Of a stretch of DNA of 14,486 nucleotides, positions 6,907 to 14,195 are shown piece after piece. The stretch's first letter is position 1; the number at the start of each line of letters is the position of its first letter. The notes beneath the pieces were generated by a model. The model searched no databases. It was not told the DNA's origin and worked only from the letters and a program-made list of their open reading frames with translations. Origin of the DNA: an uncultured bacterium (GTDB lineage: Bacteria; Bacillota_I; Bacilli_A; RF39; UBA660). A program made the position numbers and the translations under genes. Where the stretch lies: the NCBI GenBank assembly GCA_905215145.1, contig CAJMOW010000017.1, positions 1 through 14,486 on the forward strand, written 5' to 3'.

Positions 6907-7432
6907 TTACATCTTTATTTTTTTGACTTAGTGTCATAATACATCCAATTAATGAAATAATAGAATATATAATTAGAACTAATCCTATTGAAGAGAATAC
7001 TAAGTTAGATTTAAGTATTACATATAATCCTATTAATATAAGAATAATTGAAACAACTAATAAACTAATCCAAATTTTAGATTCAATTTTCTTTAAATTA
7101 AGAGATATTACTAATTTATTAATACCACTTATCAATATCCATGCTCCAATAAAAATTCTAAATACAAGTTCAATTATTGAACTACATATTATTAATATAA
7201 ATCCAATTACAACACATATTATACCAAAGGTTAAAACAGAGTCATGATTAATATCATCTTTTGCCTTAACTGCTTCAATTATTTTTACAACCCCAATAGT
7301 TATCATAATTATACCAAATATGTATGATATAAAAGCAACAATTCCATTTGGATTTAAGAATAATATAAGACCAACAATCAAAAATAGTAAAGAACTAATT
7401 AAATTAGATGGCTGTTTCATTATTTTTGACAT
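6896..7432 (-). CDS. HdeD/DUF308-like small membrane protein
   Basis: A 178-residue, very hydrophobic protein with about six transmembrane helices in pairs: near 10-28 and 31-52, 66-86 and 90-108, 121-140 and 143-163. The repeated hydrophobic unit with glycine-rich ends (FLIVGLILFLNPNG, IFGIIMITIGVVKIIEA) is typical of the DUF308 short repeat found in HdeD-type proteins. HdeD is linked to acid resistance in E. coli, but that function cannot be assumed here. The ATG is preceded by GAGGTG with five-base spacing (7438-7443). It has its own promoter candidate and probably forms a single-gene unit ending at the terminator shared with ftsX. Confidence 0.8.
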   Translation of the reverse strand: MSKIMKQPSNLISSLLFLIVGLILFLNPNGIVAFISYIFGIIMITIGVVKIIEAVKAKDDINHDSVLTFGIICVVIGFILIICSSIIELVFRIFIGAWILISGINKLVISLNLKKIESKIWISLLVVSIILILIGLYVILKSNLVFSSIGLVLIIYSIISLIGCIMTLSQKNKDVIKK

Positions 7433-7450
7433 ATATTCACCTCAAGCATA

Positions 7451-7479
7451 ATTCTACACCTAAATATCAAAAATTACAA
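7451..7479 (-). promoter_or_regulatory. Candidate sigma-A promoter of the HdeD-like gene
   Basis: On the minus strand, TTGTAA (7474-7479) and TAGAAT (7451-7456) are separated by exactly 17 bases (4/6 and 5/6 matches). It falls in the 48-base gap between the lipoprotein gene and the HdeD-like gene, about 20 bases before the start codon. Confidence 0.5.
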
Positions 7480-7480
7480 C

Positions 7481-7909
7481 TTATTCTAAAACACAATAAA
7501 AACCTTTTTCAGTTAAATTATTATTTAAATAATCTATTGACACGTTTTTATCAACATTTAATTTAGAAAGGCTATCATTGGTATCGGACATAGTTACACT
7601 TATATTACAAAGAATATCTTTTTTATTTCTTATTAAAACATAATTCGAACCTTTAATTGAATCTATTACAATCTTTTTTTCTTTTTCAAAATAAGAATAT
7701 AAATCATCCATATACTTTAACATATCACTATCAAATATAATTTTTTTAGTAGTAGAATAGTTGATAAGCTTTTTTTTATTAAAAATATAAATTTCGTTAT
7801 CTATTTCTTTTCCATAAATAGTTGAATAATTAGTTTTAGAACATTTTAAAGTTTCATTAGAACACCCACAAATAAAAAATATTAAAAATAAACTTATAAA
7901 TTTCTTCAC
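7481..7909 (-). CDS. Small predicted lipoprotein of unknown function
   Basis: A 142-residue protein I cannot assign to a family. The N-terminus MKKFISLFLIFFICGC is a short lipoprotein signal with lipobox I-C-G-C, so Cys16 would be lipid-anchored outside the membrane. The mature part is Lys/Asp/Asn-rich and holds three more Cys (23, about 100 and 139) in a pattern (LKCSKT near the start, GFYCVLE at the end) like small Cys-containing lipoproteins of low-GC Gram-positives such as the YehR/DUF1307 type; that link is weak. The frame starts at GTG (7907-7909) with only a poor ribosome binding site (AGTGAT), and no better start exists downstream before the signal peptide. Divergent from polA. Confidence 0.7.
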   Translation of the reverse strand: MKKFISLFLIFFICGCSNETLKCSKTNYSTIYGKEIDNEIYIFNKKKLINYSTTKKIIFDSDMLKYMDDLYSYFEKEKKIVIDSIKGSNYVLIRNKKDILCNISVTMSDTNDSLSKLNVDKNVSIDYLNNNLTEKGFYCVLE

Positions 7910-7942
7910 TTAACATCACTACTTTATTAATATGTGAATGTC

Positions 7943-10531
7943 ATGGAAAAAATAATATTAGTAGACGGAAATAACTTACTTTTTAGAAGTTACTATGCAA
8001 CTGCATATAATGGTAATTTTATGAAAAATAGTAAAGGGTTTCCAACAAATGCATTATTTGGGTTTTCAAATATGATAAATAAAATAATTTTAGAAGAAAA
8101 ACCAACATATATTTTAGTTGCATTTGATAAAGGAAAAACATTTAGGCATGAAAAATATAGTGAATATAAAGCTGGTAGAATAGAAATGCCAGATGAATTA
8201 AGACTTCAGTTCCCTATAGCAAAAAAATTACTTGAATTAATGGGAATTAAATATTATGAAATAGAAAATTATGAAGCCGATGATATAATTGGTACATTTT
8301 CAAAGTTTTGCGATAATACAAAATATACAGGAACTATTATAAGTAGTGATAAAGATTTATTACAATTAATAACGGATAGTGTTGATATTAAATTACTTAA
8401 ATCAAAAGATTATATAAGATATAATCCAGAAAGTTTTTATGAAGAATATAAGATAAAACCAATAAATATAATAGATTTAAAATCACTTATGGGAGATAGT
8501 TCAGATAATATAAAAGGTGTTAAAGGAATTGGTGAAAAAACAGCTTTAAAACTACTTCAAGAATATAAGACTTTAAACGGTATATATGAAAATATAGATA
8601 AAATTAGTGGTAAAACAAAAGAAAAATTAATAGATGGAAAAAATGATGCATATATAAGCTATGAACTTGCTACAATTGTTACAAACGTACCAATAGAAAT
8701 AAGTATAGATGATATAAAATATAAAGGAAATCAAGCTGGACTTAATGATTTATATGAAGAACTAGAATTTTATTCATTTTTAAAAAAAGATAAAGTAGAA
8801 AAGGAAATTACAAAACCTTTTGATGTAAAAATAATTAAAAATATAGGCGAAATAAACGTAGAAGGAGATTGCGCAATTTACCTAGAAATTCTTGGAACTA
8901 ATTACCACAATTCAAAAATATTAGGTATGGGAGTATATAATGAAAATAGTAGTATTTATATACCGTTAGAAATTTTAAAACAACAACCTGATTTTTTGCT
9001 AAAGAATAATAAATATACATATGATATAAAAAAAACTTATGTTTCATTTAAGTGGAACAATATAAATATAAATAATATAAACTATGATGCAATGATAGCA
9101 GGTTATTTACTTGATTATAATGTAAAAGATGATATTGCATATTTAGCTAATCAATTTGACTATGATATTCCTTTCTATGAAAATATATATGGAAAAAATA
9201 ATAAACTTAGTGAACCAAACAACATTGATATAATTGCTTATAATTCAGTATTAAAAGCAAAATTTATATATGAAACTTATAATATATTTAATGAAAAATT
9301 AAATAATGAAAATATGATTGAGTTATTTAATGATATAGAAATACCACTTTCTTATACGTTAGGTGATATGGAATATAATGGAGTATATGTAGATAAAGAA
9401 ATATTAAATCAAATGGGTATTGAAATAAAAAATAAGATATTTGAAGTAGAAAAAAATATATATGAAATCGTTGGACATGAATTTAACATTTCTTCACCAC
9501 AACAATTAGGAACAGTTTTGTTTGAAGAATTAAATTTACCATCTAAGAAAAAAGGAAAAACAGGATATTCTACCGCAGCAGACGTTTTAAATAAATTGGT
9601 TGATAAACATCCTATTATAAATATGATAATAGAATATAGAATGCTTACAAAATTATATAATACATATATAGAAGGATTAATTTCATCAATACATCCAGAT
9701 GGAAAAGTGCATACAATTTATACACAAACTTTAACTCGCACAGGTAGACTATCTTCAATAGAGCCAAACTTGCAAAATATTCCAATTAGATATGAATATG
9801 GTAAATTAATACGAAAAGCTTTTTTACCTTCGCCCAATTCACTTATTTTAAGTTCTGATTATTCACAAATAGAACTTAGGGTACTTGCACATATGGCAAA
9901 TGTAGAAGCTTTGATAGATGCATTTAATAATGATATTGATATTCATACAAAAACAGCAAGTGATATATTTAATGTACCAATTAGCGAAGTCACAAAAAGT
10001 ATGAGAAGAATTGCCAAAGCTGTAAATTTTGGAATTATTTATGGAATTAGTGGGTATGGTCTTTCTGAAAATTTAGGAATAAGTACTAAAGAAGCTTCAA
10101 ACTTCATAGAACAATATTTAAATACGTATCCAGGAATAAAAACATATATGGATGAAACTATAAAAAAAGCTCATGAAAATAAATATGTAAAAACATTATT
10201 CAATAGAAAAAGAAATATTCCAGAACTTGATAATAAGAATTATATGATAAGAAGTGGAGCAGAAAGAATAGCTTTAAATACACCAATACAAGGAACAAGT
10301 GCTGATATAATTAAAATAGCAATGGTTGAAGCCTCAAAAAAATTAAAAGAAAGTAATATGAAAACAAAAATGATTTTACAAGTACATGACGAATTAATAT
10401 TTGATGTTTTTAAAGACGAATTAGATATGGTTAAAGAAATAGTTAAAGAAACTATGGAAGGTGTTTGTAAAATGAGTGTACCTTTAAAGGTTGATATTGA
10501 AGTAGGAACAGATTGGTATGACACAAAATAA
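7943..10531 (+). CDS. polA: DNA polymerase I with 5'-3' nuclease and degenerate 3'-5' exonuclease domain
   Basis: Removes RNA primers and fills gaps in replication and repair. The 862-residue product has an N-terminal 5' nuclease (about 1-285: LVDGNNLLFRSYYA, AFDKGKTFRH, EADDIIGT, SSDKDLLQL, GDSSDNIKGVKGIGEKTA), a middle 3'-5' exonuclease-like domain (about 290-455) and a C-terminal polymerase. Polymerase motif A is DYSQIELR (Asp639), motif B RRIAKAVNFGIIYG (Lys692, Phe696) and motif C VHDE (Asp816), all intact. In the middle domain the expected D-x-E motif appears as YLE and the third motif lacks its Asp, so proofreading is probably lost, as in other Bacillota PolA. The ATG at 7943 is preferred over GTG at 7934 because GTGA (7934-7937) is the only weak ribosome binding site and suits it. 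Confidence 0.95.
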   Translation: MEKIILVDGNNLLFRSYYATAYNGNFMKNSKGFPTNALFGFSNMINKIILEEKPTYILVAFDKGKTFRHEKYSEYKAGRIEMPDELRLQFPIAKKLLELMGIKYYEIENYEADDIIGTFSKFCDNTKYTGTIISSDKDLLQLITDSVDIKLLKSKDYIRYNPESFYEEYKIKPINIIDLKSLMGDSSDNIKGVKGIGEKTALKLLQEYKTLNGIYENIDKISGKTKEKLIDGKNDAYISYELATIVTNVPIEISIDDIKYKGNQAGLNDLYEELEFYSFLKKDKVEKEITKPFDVKIIKNIGEINVEGDCAIYLEILGTNYHNSKILGMGVYNENSSIYIPLEILKQQPDFLLKNNKYTYDIKKTYVSFKWNNININNINYDAMIAGYLLDYNVKDDIAYLANQFDYDIPFYENIYGKNNKLSEPNNIDIIAYNSVLKAKFIYETYNIFNEKLNNENMIELFNDIEIPLSYTLGDMEYNGVYVDKEILNQMGIEIKNKIFEVEKNIYEIVGHEFNISSPQQLGTVLFEELNLPSKKKGKTGYSTAADVLNKLVDKHPIINMIIEYRMLTKLYNTYIEGLISSIHPDGKVHTIYTQTLTRTGRLSSIEPNLQNIPIRYEYGKLIRKAFLPSPNSLILSSDYSQIELRVLAHMANVEALIDAFNNDIDIHTKTASDIFNVPISEVTKSMRRIAKAVNFGIIYGISGYGLSENLGISTKEASNFIEQYLNTYPGIKTYMDETIKKAHENKYVKTLFNRKRNIPELDNKNYMIRSGAERIALNTPIQGTSADIIKIAMVEASKKLKESNMKTKMILQVHDELIFDVFKDELDMVKEIVKETMEGVCKMSVPLKVDIEVGTDWYDTK

Positions 10532-10533
10532 TG

Positions 10534-10562
10534 TTTACAAATCATTAAATATAATGTATAAT
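10534..10562 (+). promoter_or_regulatory. Strong sigma-A promoter of the pilin-like gene
   Basis: TTTACA (10534-10539) and a perfect TATAAT (10557-10562) are separated by exactly 17 bases, with TG just before the -10. It starts three bases after the polA stop. Predicted transcription start is near 10569, just upstream of the ribosome binding site GAGGT at 10574-10578. No terminator separates polA from it. Confidence 0.85.
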
Positions 10563-10585
10563 TTATTTAGAATTGAGGTAAAACT

Positions 10586-11287
10586 ATGAAAAAAAATAAA
10601 ACATTCATATTTATTATTCCATTCATATTTATTTCTTTTTTATGCTTTATAAATAATGTAGAGGCAAAAAAAGAATCAGTATCGCAAACCGTCACCTCTA
10701 ATATATCAAATACTGCAGAGGTAAGCACAAGTTCAGATGATGTTAAACTTTATAGAACAGTAAGATGTGGTAATACTGAATTGCCAGAGAATTTAGTAAA
10801 ATTAATATCTATTGCTATAACAGCAATTCAAGTAGTAACACCACTTATATTAATAGTTACTGGAATGGTTGATTTTTTAAAGGCAACAACATCTTCAAAT
10901 GAAGATGGAATAAAAAAAGCTCAACAAACTTTCGTAAGAAGATTGATAGCAGGGGCAGCAGTATTTTTTATAATTCTAATTGTTAAAATAGTAGTTGGAC
11001 TTATAAACACCAAAGATAGTGGTAATGCAATTAAATGTATTGATAGTATTCTTAATTTTAAATCGTATGATGATCAAAGAGATGAAGCAATTGAAAATAC
11101 AGCTTCAAGTTGTATAGAATTATATAAAAATGGAAAAGATTATAATAATTGTATATGTGGACTTGCAGTTACAATCTATAACACTGAAGGTGGAAAAATT
11201 CCAGACAGTATTAAAAAATATGATGAATTAAATAAATTAGTACAATCATATGAAGGAATAAATAATTTGTCTGAATGTCCAAAATAA
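10586..11287 (+). CDS. Secreted two-helix, cysteine-rich membrane protein, T4SS pilin-like
   Basis: A 233-residue protein with a signal peptide (cleavage likely after VEA, residue 27), a Ser/Thr-rich stretch (28-55), two hydrophobic helices (about 73-95 and 120-140) joined by a charged loop (DFLKATTSSNEDGIKKAQQTFVRR), and a hydrophilic tail of about 90 residues. The helix-loop-helix core (TPLILIVTGMVDFLKA, then RRLIAGAAVFFIILIV) resembles VirB2/TrbC-like and Mycoplasma-type T4SS pilin proteins, in which both termini face outside. Six Cys lie in the mature protein (61, 151, 176, 189, 191, 231), all predicted outside. No other secretion genes are nearby, so a conjugation role is unproven. GAGGT precedes the ATG. 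It is followed without a visible terminator by the serS leader. Confidence 0.8.
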   Translation: MKKNKTFIFIIPFIFISFLCFINNVEAKKESVSQTVTSNISNTAEVSTSSDDVKLYRTVRCGNTELPENLVKLISIAITAIQVVTPLILIVTGMVDFLKATTSSNEDGIKKAQQTFVRRLIAGAAVFFIILIVKIVVGLINTKDSGNAIKCIDSILNFKSYDDQRDEAIENTASSCIELYKNGKDYNNCICGLAVTIYNTEGGKIPDSIKKYDELNKLVQSYEGINNLSECPK

Positions 11288-11300
11288 AAAAATTGATGAT

Positions 11301-11493
11301 AGAGAAAAGTAATAAATATATTATTTAATAGAAAGCTAATGGTTGATGGAAATTAGTAATAAGTATTTATGAATCTACTCTTGAAAGACTTGAAAACAAG
11401 TCCGGTCGACTAAAAGATCGTTATAAAAATTAAGATAAAAAGAGGATGGTACCGTGCTATAAGATAAAAGCACTCCTTACACATGCTCTTTTT
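11301..11493 (+). promoter_or_regulatory. T-box riboswitch (tRNA-Ser sensing) upstream of serS
   Basis: Stem I runs from AGAG (11301-11304) to CTCT (11378-11381). Its internal loop has the AGTA motif at 11308-11311 opposite GAA-TCT-A at 11371-11377, so the specifier is TCT (11374-11376), a Ser codon. Above it ATAAATA/TATTTAT and CTAAT/ATTAG stems lead to a GGTTGATGGAA terminal loop. Two further hairpins follow (11387-11402; 11403-11420). The antiterminator pairs AGGA and GTGC (11443-11446, 11454-11457) with GCAC-TCCT (11470-11477) around the seven-base T-box bulge TGGTACC (11447-11453). The competing terminator pairs AAAAAGAG (11437-11444) with CTCTTTTT (11486-11493). Uncharged tRNA-Ser should favour serS transcription. 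Confidence 0.93.
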
Positions 11494-11497
11494 CTAT
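11437..11497 (+). terminator. Regulated terminator of the serS T-box
   Basis: AAAAAGAG (11437-11444) pairs with CTCTTTTT (11486-11493), extended inside by ATG (11446-11448) with CAT (11482-11484). The U-rich arm is the release tract. It shares bases 11443-11444 and the ATGG segment with the antiterminator, so the two folds exclude each other. Confidence 0.75.
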
Positions 11498-11512
11498 ATA
11501 TAGGAGGAAAAT

Positions 11513-12790
11513 ATGATAGATATAAAATATATAAGAGAAGATAAAGAAAAAGTAAAAGAAAATATAAGAAAAAAATTTCAAGATGAAAAACTAGAAATAG
11601 TAGACGAAATAGAAAAATTGGATAAAGAATATAGAGATATAAAAAAACAAGGTGATGATTTAAGAGCTTTAAAAAATTCTAAAAGTTCACTTATTGGAAC
11701 TCTTATGAGAGAACAAAAAAAGAACGAGGCAGAAAAAATAAAATTAGAAATATCTGAATATGGAAAAAAGATAGAAGAATTAACACAAAAAGAAGAAGAG
11801 TTATCTAAAGTAATAAAGGAAAAAATGATGATTATACCTAATTTCATTGATAAAAGCGTACCTATTGGAAAAGATGATAGCCAAAATGTAGAAATAGAAA
11901 AATTTGGAGAACCAATAGTACCAAACTATGAAATACCATATCATGCAGATATTTGTGAGAAACTTAGTGGATTAGATAAAGCATCAGCAGGTAGAACAAG
12001 TGGGAATGGTTTTTATTATTTAACTGGAAATATTGCAAGACTTCATTCTGCAATGTTATCGTATGCAAGAGATTTTATGATTAATAAAGGATTCACATAT
12101 TGTATACCTCCATTTATGATAAGAGGGGACGTAGTTGATGGTGTAATGTCTTTTAAAGAAATGGATGAAATGATGTATAAAATAGAAAATGAAGATTTAT
12201 ATTTAATAGGTACATCAGAACATTCTATGATAGGAAGATTTAAGGGTCAAATAATAAAAGAAGAACAATTACCTTTAACTTTAACTTCATATTCACCATG
12301 TTTTAGAAAAGAAGTCGGATCACATGGAATAGAAGAAAGAGGTCTTTATAGAGTTCATCAATTTGAAAAACAAGAAATGATTGTTATATGTAAATTAGAA
12401 GAATCAATGGATTGGTATAATAAAATGTGGCAATTTACGGTTGAATTTTTTAGAAGCTTAGATGTTCCTGTTAGAACACTTGAGTGTTGTAGTGGAGACC
12501 TAGCTGATTTAAAAGTAAAATCTTGTGATGTTGAAGCATGGAGCCCAAGACAAAAGAAGTACTTTGAAGTTGGATCTTGTTCAACATTAGGTGATGCACA
12601 AGCAAGAAGATTGAGTATAAGAGCAAAAGGAGAAAATGGTAATTACTTAGTTGCAACATTAAATAATACTGTACTTGCAACACCAAGAGGTTTAATTGCT
12701 GTACTCGAAAATAATTATCAGAAGGATGGAAGCATAAAGATACCAAAAGCCTTACAACAATATATGGGAGGATTAGAAGTTATAAAATAA
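11513..12790 (+). CDS. serS: Serine-tRNA ligase, with archaeal/eukaryotic-like catalytic motifs
   Basis: Charges tRNA-Ser with serine (class II synthetase). The 425-residue length is normal. Residues 1-110 form the helical coiled-coil arm that grips the long variable arm of tRNA-Ser. The catalytic core has the TSE serine-binding motif (Thr234), motif 2 SPCFRKEVGSHG (Cys263, Arg265) with RVHQFEKQEM, and motif 3 LNNTVLATPRGLIAVLEN (Leu383 to Arg392). Motif 3 in Bacillus-type SerRS reads LNGSGLAVGRT; the LN-T--AT-R form, YKIENEDLYLIGTSEH and CFRKEVGSHG resemble archaeal and eukaryotic SerRS instead. The usual Pro before TSE is Gly. AGGAGG at 11502-11507 precedes the ATG. Controlled by the serine T-box; ends in a strong terminator. 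Confidence 0.95.
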   Translation: MIDIKYIREDKEKVKENIRKKFQDEKLEIVDEIEKLDKEYRDIKKQGDDLRALKNSKSSLIGTLMREQKKNEAEKIKLEISEYGKKIEELTQKEEELSKVIKEKMMIIPNFIDKSVPIGKDDSQNVEIEKFGEPIVPNYEIPYHADICEKLSGLDKASAGRTSGNGFYYLTGNIARLHSAMLSYARDFMINKGFTYCIPPFMIRGDVVDGVMSFKEMDEMMYKIENEDLYLIGTSEHSMIGRFKGQIIKEEQLPLTLTSYSPCFRKEVGSHGIEERGLYRVHQFEKQEMIVICKLEESMDWYNKMWQFTVEFFRSLDVPVRTLECCSGDLADLKVKSCDVEAWSPRQKKYFEVGSCSTLGDAQARRLSIRAKGENGNYLVATLNNTVLATPRGLIAVLENNYQKDGSIKIPKALQQYMGGLEVIK

Positions 12791-12811
12791 GCAAGATTTT
12801 GCTTATTTTTT
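12786..12811 (+). terminator. Intrinsic terminator after serS
   Basis: AATAAGCAA (12786-12794) and TTGCTTATT (12799-12807) form a perfect 9-bp stem with a GATT loop, followed by T to 12811. The serS stop codon (12788-12790) lies in the left arm. Confidence 0.88.
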
Positions 12812-12862
12812 GTGTAATTAGTGTAAAATCTTTAAAATTGATAATTAATTATTTAAAAATAG

Positions 12863-12891
12863 TGTAATATTTAATTTAGATATGCTATAAT
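12863..12891 (+). promoter_or_regulatory. Extended -10 promoter of the SPFH gene
   Basis: TATAAT (12886-12891) is preceded by TGC (12883-12885), a full extended -10. The -35 position (12863-12868, TGTAAT) is a poor match. Predicted transcription start is about 12898, leaving a leader of roughly 74 bases. Confidence 0.7.
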
Positions 12892-12902
12892 CATAAAGGA
12901 TA

Positions 12903-12941
12903 GATATGGAATTCTTAAAAGCTATACAAAGAATTTATATC
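12903..12941 (+). repeat. Inverted repeat forming a hairpin in the 5' leader of the SPFH gene
   Basis: GATAT and AATTCTT (12903-12907, 12910-12916) pair with AAGAATT and ATATC (12929-12935, 12937-12941), giving 12 base pairs with a small internal loop and a 12-base terminal loop. It begins about five bases after the predicted transcription start and ends 30 bases before the ATG. There is no U tract, so it is not a terminator; transcript protection or a regulator site are possibilities. Confidence 0.6.
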
Positions 12942-12971
12942 CAAAAATGCTAAAAAGAAAGAGGTAGAATT

Positions 12972-14192
12972 ATGGGATTTATTAAAGCATTTACAGGCTC
13001 ATTAAGTAGTACTTTTGCTGATCAATGGAAAGATTTTTATGTACCAGTACAAGGTGTTCCAGCAACAGCAGCAGTATTTAGTGCAGTACCACAATCACAA
13101 AACAATGGACGTGGTGAAAATTATAAGGGTAATGAAAATATCATTACAAATGGTAGTAAAATAGTTGTTCCTGAAGGAACTGCATTAATAACTATGCAAG
13201 ATGGTCAAATTACAGGTATGATCGCAGAACCAGGTGGATTTGAGTTTAGATCTGACGATATTAATTCTCAATCAATTTTTGCAGGAAATGGTATTTTAGG
13301 ACCTACTATTAAATCATCATGGGAAAAATTTAAATTTGGTGGACAACCTGGAAGCCAACAATTAGCTTTCTATGTTAATTTAAAAGAAATACCAAACAAT
13401 AAGTTTGGAACTCAATCAGAAATTTATTGGGATGATGCTTTTTTTGGAACACAAGTAGGAGCAGTTACAAGAGGTACATATACAATGAGAATTGTGGATC
13501 CTCTACTATTTGTTAAAAATTTTGTTCCAACTCAATATCTACAACCAAATGCACCAATATTTGATTTTGCAGATATGGATAATGATGCAGCTTCTCAATT
13601 ATTTAATGAAGTTGTAGGTAGTTTATCAGCTGCTTTCTCAAATTATACAAATGATCCAAGTAAAGGAAATCGTATGTCAAGAATCCAAGGGGATCAAATG
13701 GGATTCGCGCAAAGTCTTTCATTGGCAGTAGAAGATGGATATAGATGGAAAACTGATAGAGGTTTAGAGATTGTTAAAACTGCAATTCTTTCTATTGAAT
13801 ATGATGAAGATACTAAAGAATTAATGAAAGATGTAAAAAAAGCAGATGCATTATCTGGCGCAAGAGGGAATTCATTTATGCAACAATCAGTTGCAAGAGG
13901 TATTCAATCAGCTGGTGAAAATGGCGGAGGAACTGCAATGGCATTTATGGGAATGGGAATGAATGCAGCAGGTGGAATGATGCAAGGTGTTCAACAACAA
14001 CCAACTCAAAGTTCATATCAACCACCATTTGCTCAAACTCAAGCTCCAGTTCAACAAGCTGAACCTACACAAACTCAATCAATGCAATCAGATCCTTATG
14101 AAGAAATAAAAAAAGCAAAAGAATTATTAGATGCTGGTATTATTTCTCAAGAAGATTTTGACGCTAAAAAGAAAAGTTTATTAGGAATTTAG
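12972..14192 (+). CDS. ydjI: SPFH-domain protein with C-terminal SHOCT domain, YdjI-like
   Basis: A 406-residue cytosolic protein of the SPFH/band-7 superfamily, in the branch sometimes named virion core protein and typified by Bacillus YdjI. The N-terminal block (about 1-300) contains the family features WKDFYVPVQGVPATAAVFSAV, SKIVVPEGTALITMQDGQI and the YDEDTKELMK region. A Gly/Met-rich then Gln/Pro-rich linker (about 305-370) leads to a SHOCT motif at 374-406 (DPYEEIKKAKELLDAGIIS, ending in KKKSLLGI). No signal peptide or membrane helix is seen. In Bacillus the relatives work with PspA-type and zinc-ribbon membrane proteins in envelope stress; a similar role is inferred. GAGGT lies upstream of the ATG. 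The next gene starts three bases after its stop. Ile codons are mostly ATT, unlike the rest of the window. Confidence 0.88.
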   Translation: MGFIKAFTGSLSSTFADQWKDFYVPVQGVPATAAVFSAVPQSQNNGRGENYKGNENIITNGSKIVVPEGTALITMQDGQITGMIAEPGGFEFRSDDINSQSIFAGNGILGPTIKSSWEKFKFGGQPGSQQLAFYVNLKEIPNNKFGTQSEIYWDDAFFGTQVGAVTRGTYTMRIVDPLLFVKNFVPTQYLQPNAPIFDFADMDNDAASQLFNEVVGSLSAAFSNYTNDPSKGNRMSRIQGDQMGFAQSLSLAVEDGYRWKTDRGLEIVKTAILSIEYDEDTKELMKDVKKADALSGARGNSFMQQSVARGIQSAGENGGGTAMAFMGMGMNAAGGMMQGVQQQPTQSSYQPPFAQTQAPVQQAEPTQTQSMQSDPYEEIKKAKELLDAGIISQEDFDAKKKSLLGI

Positions 14193-14195
14193 TTT

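Noticed and set aside
11241..11246. TACAAT within the 3' end of the pilin-like gene as -10 of a serS promoter
   Set aside because: No acceptable -35 lies 16-18 bases upstream; the serS promoter could not be placed and read-through from 10569 is possible.
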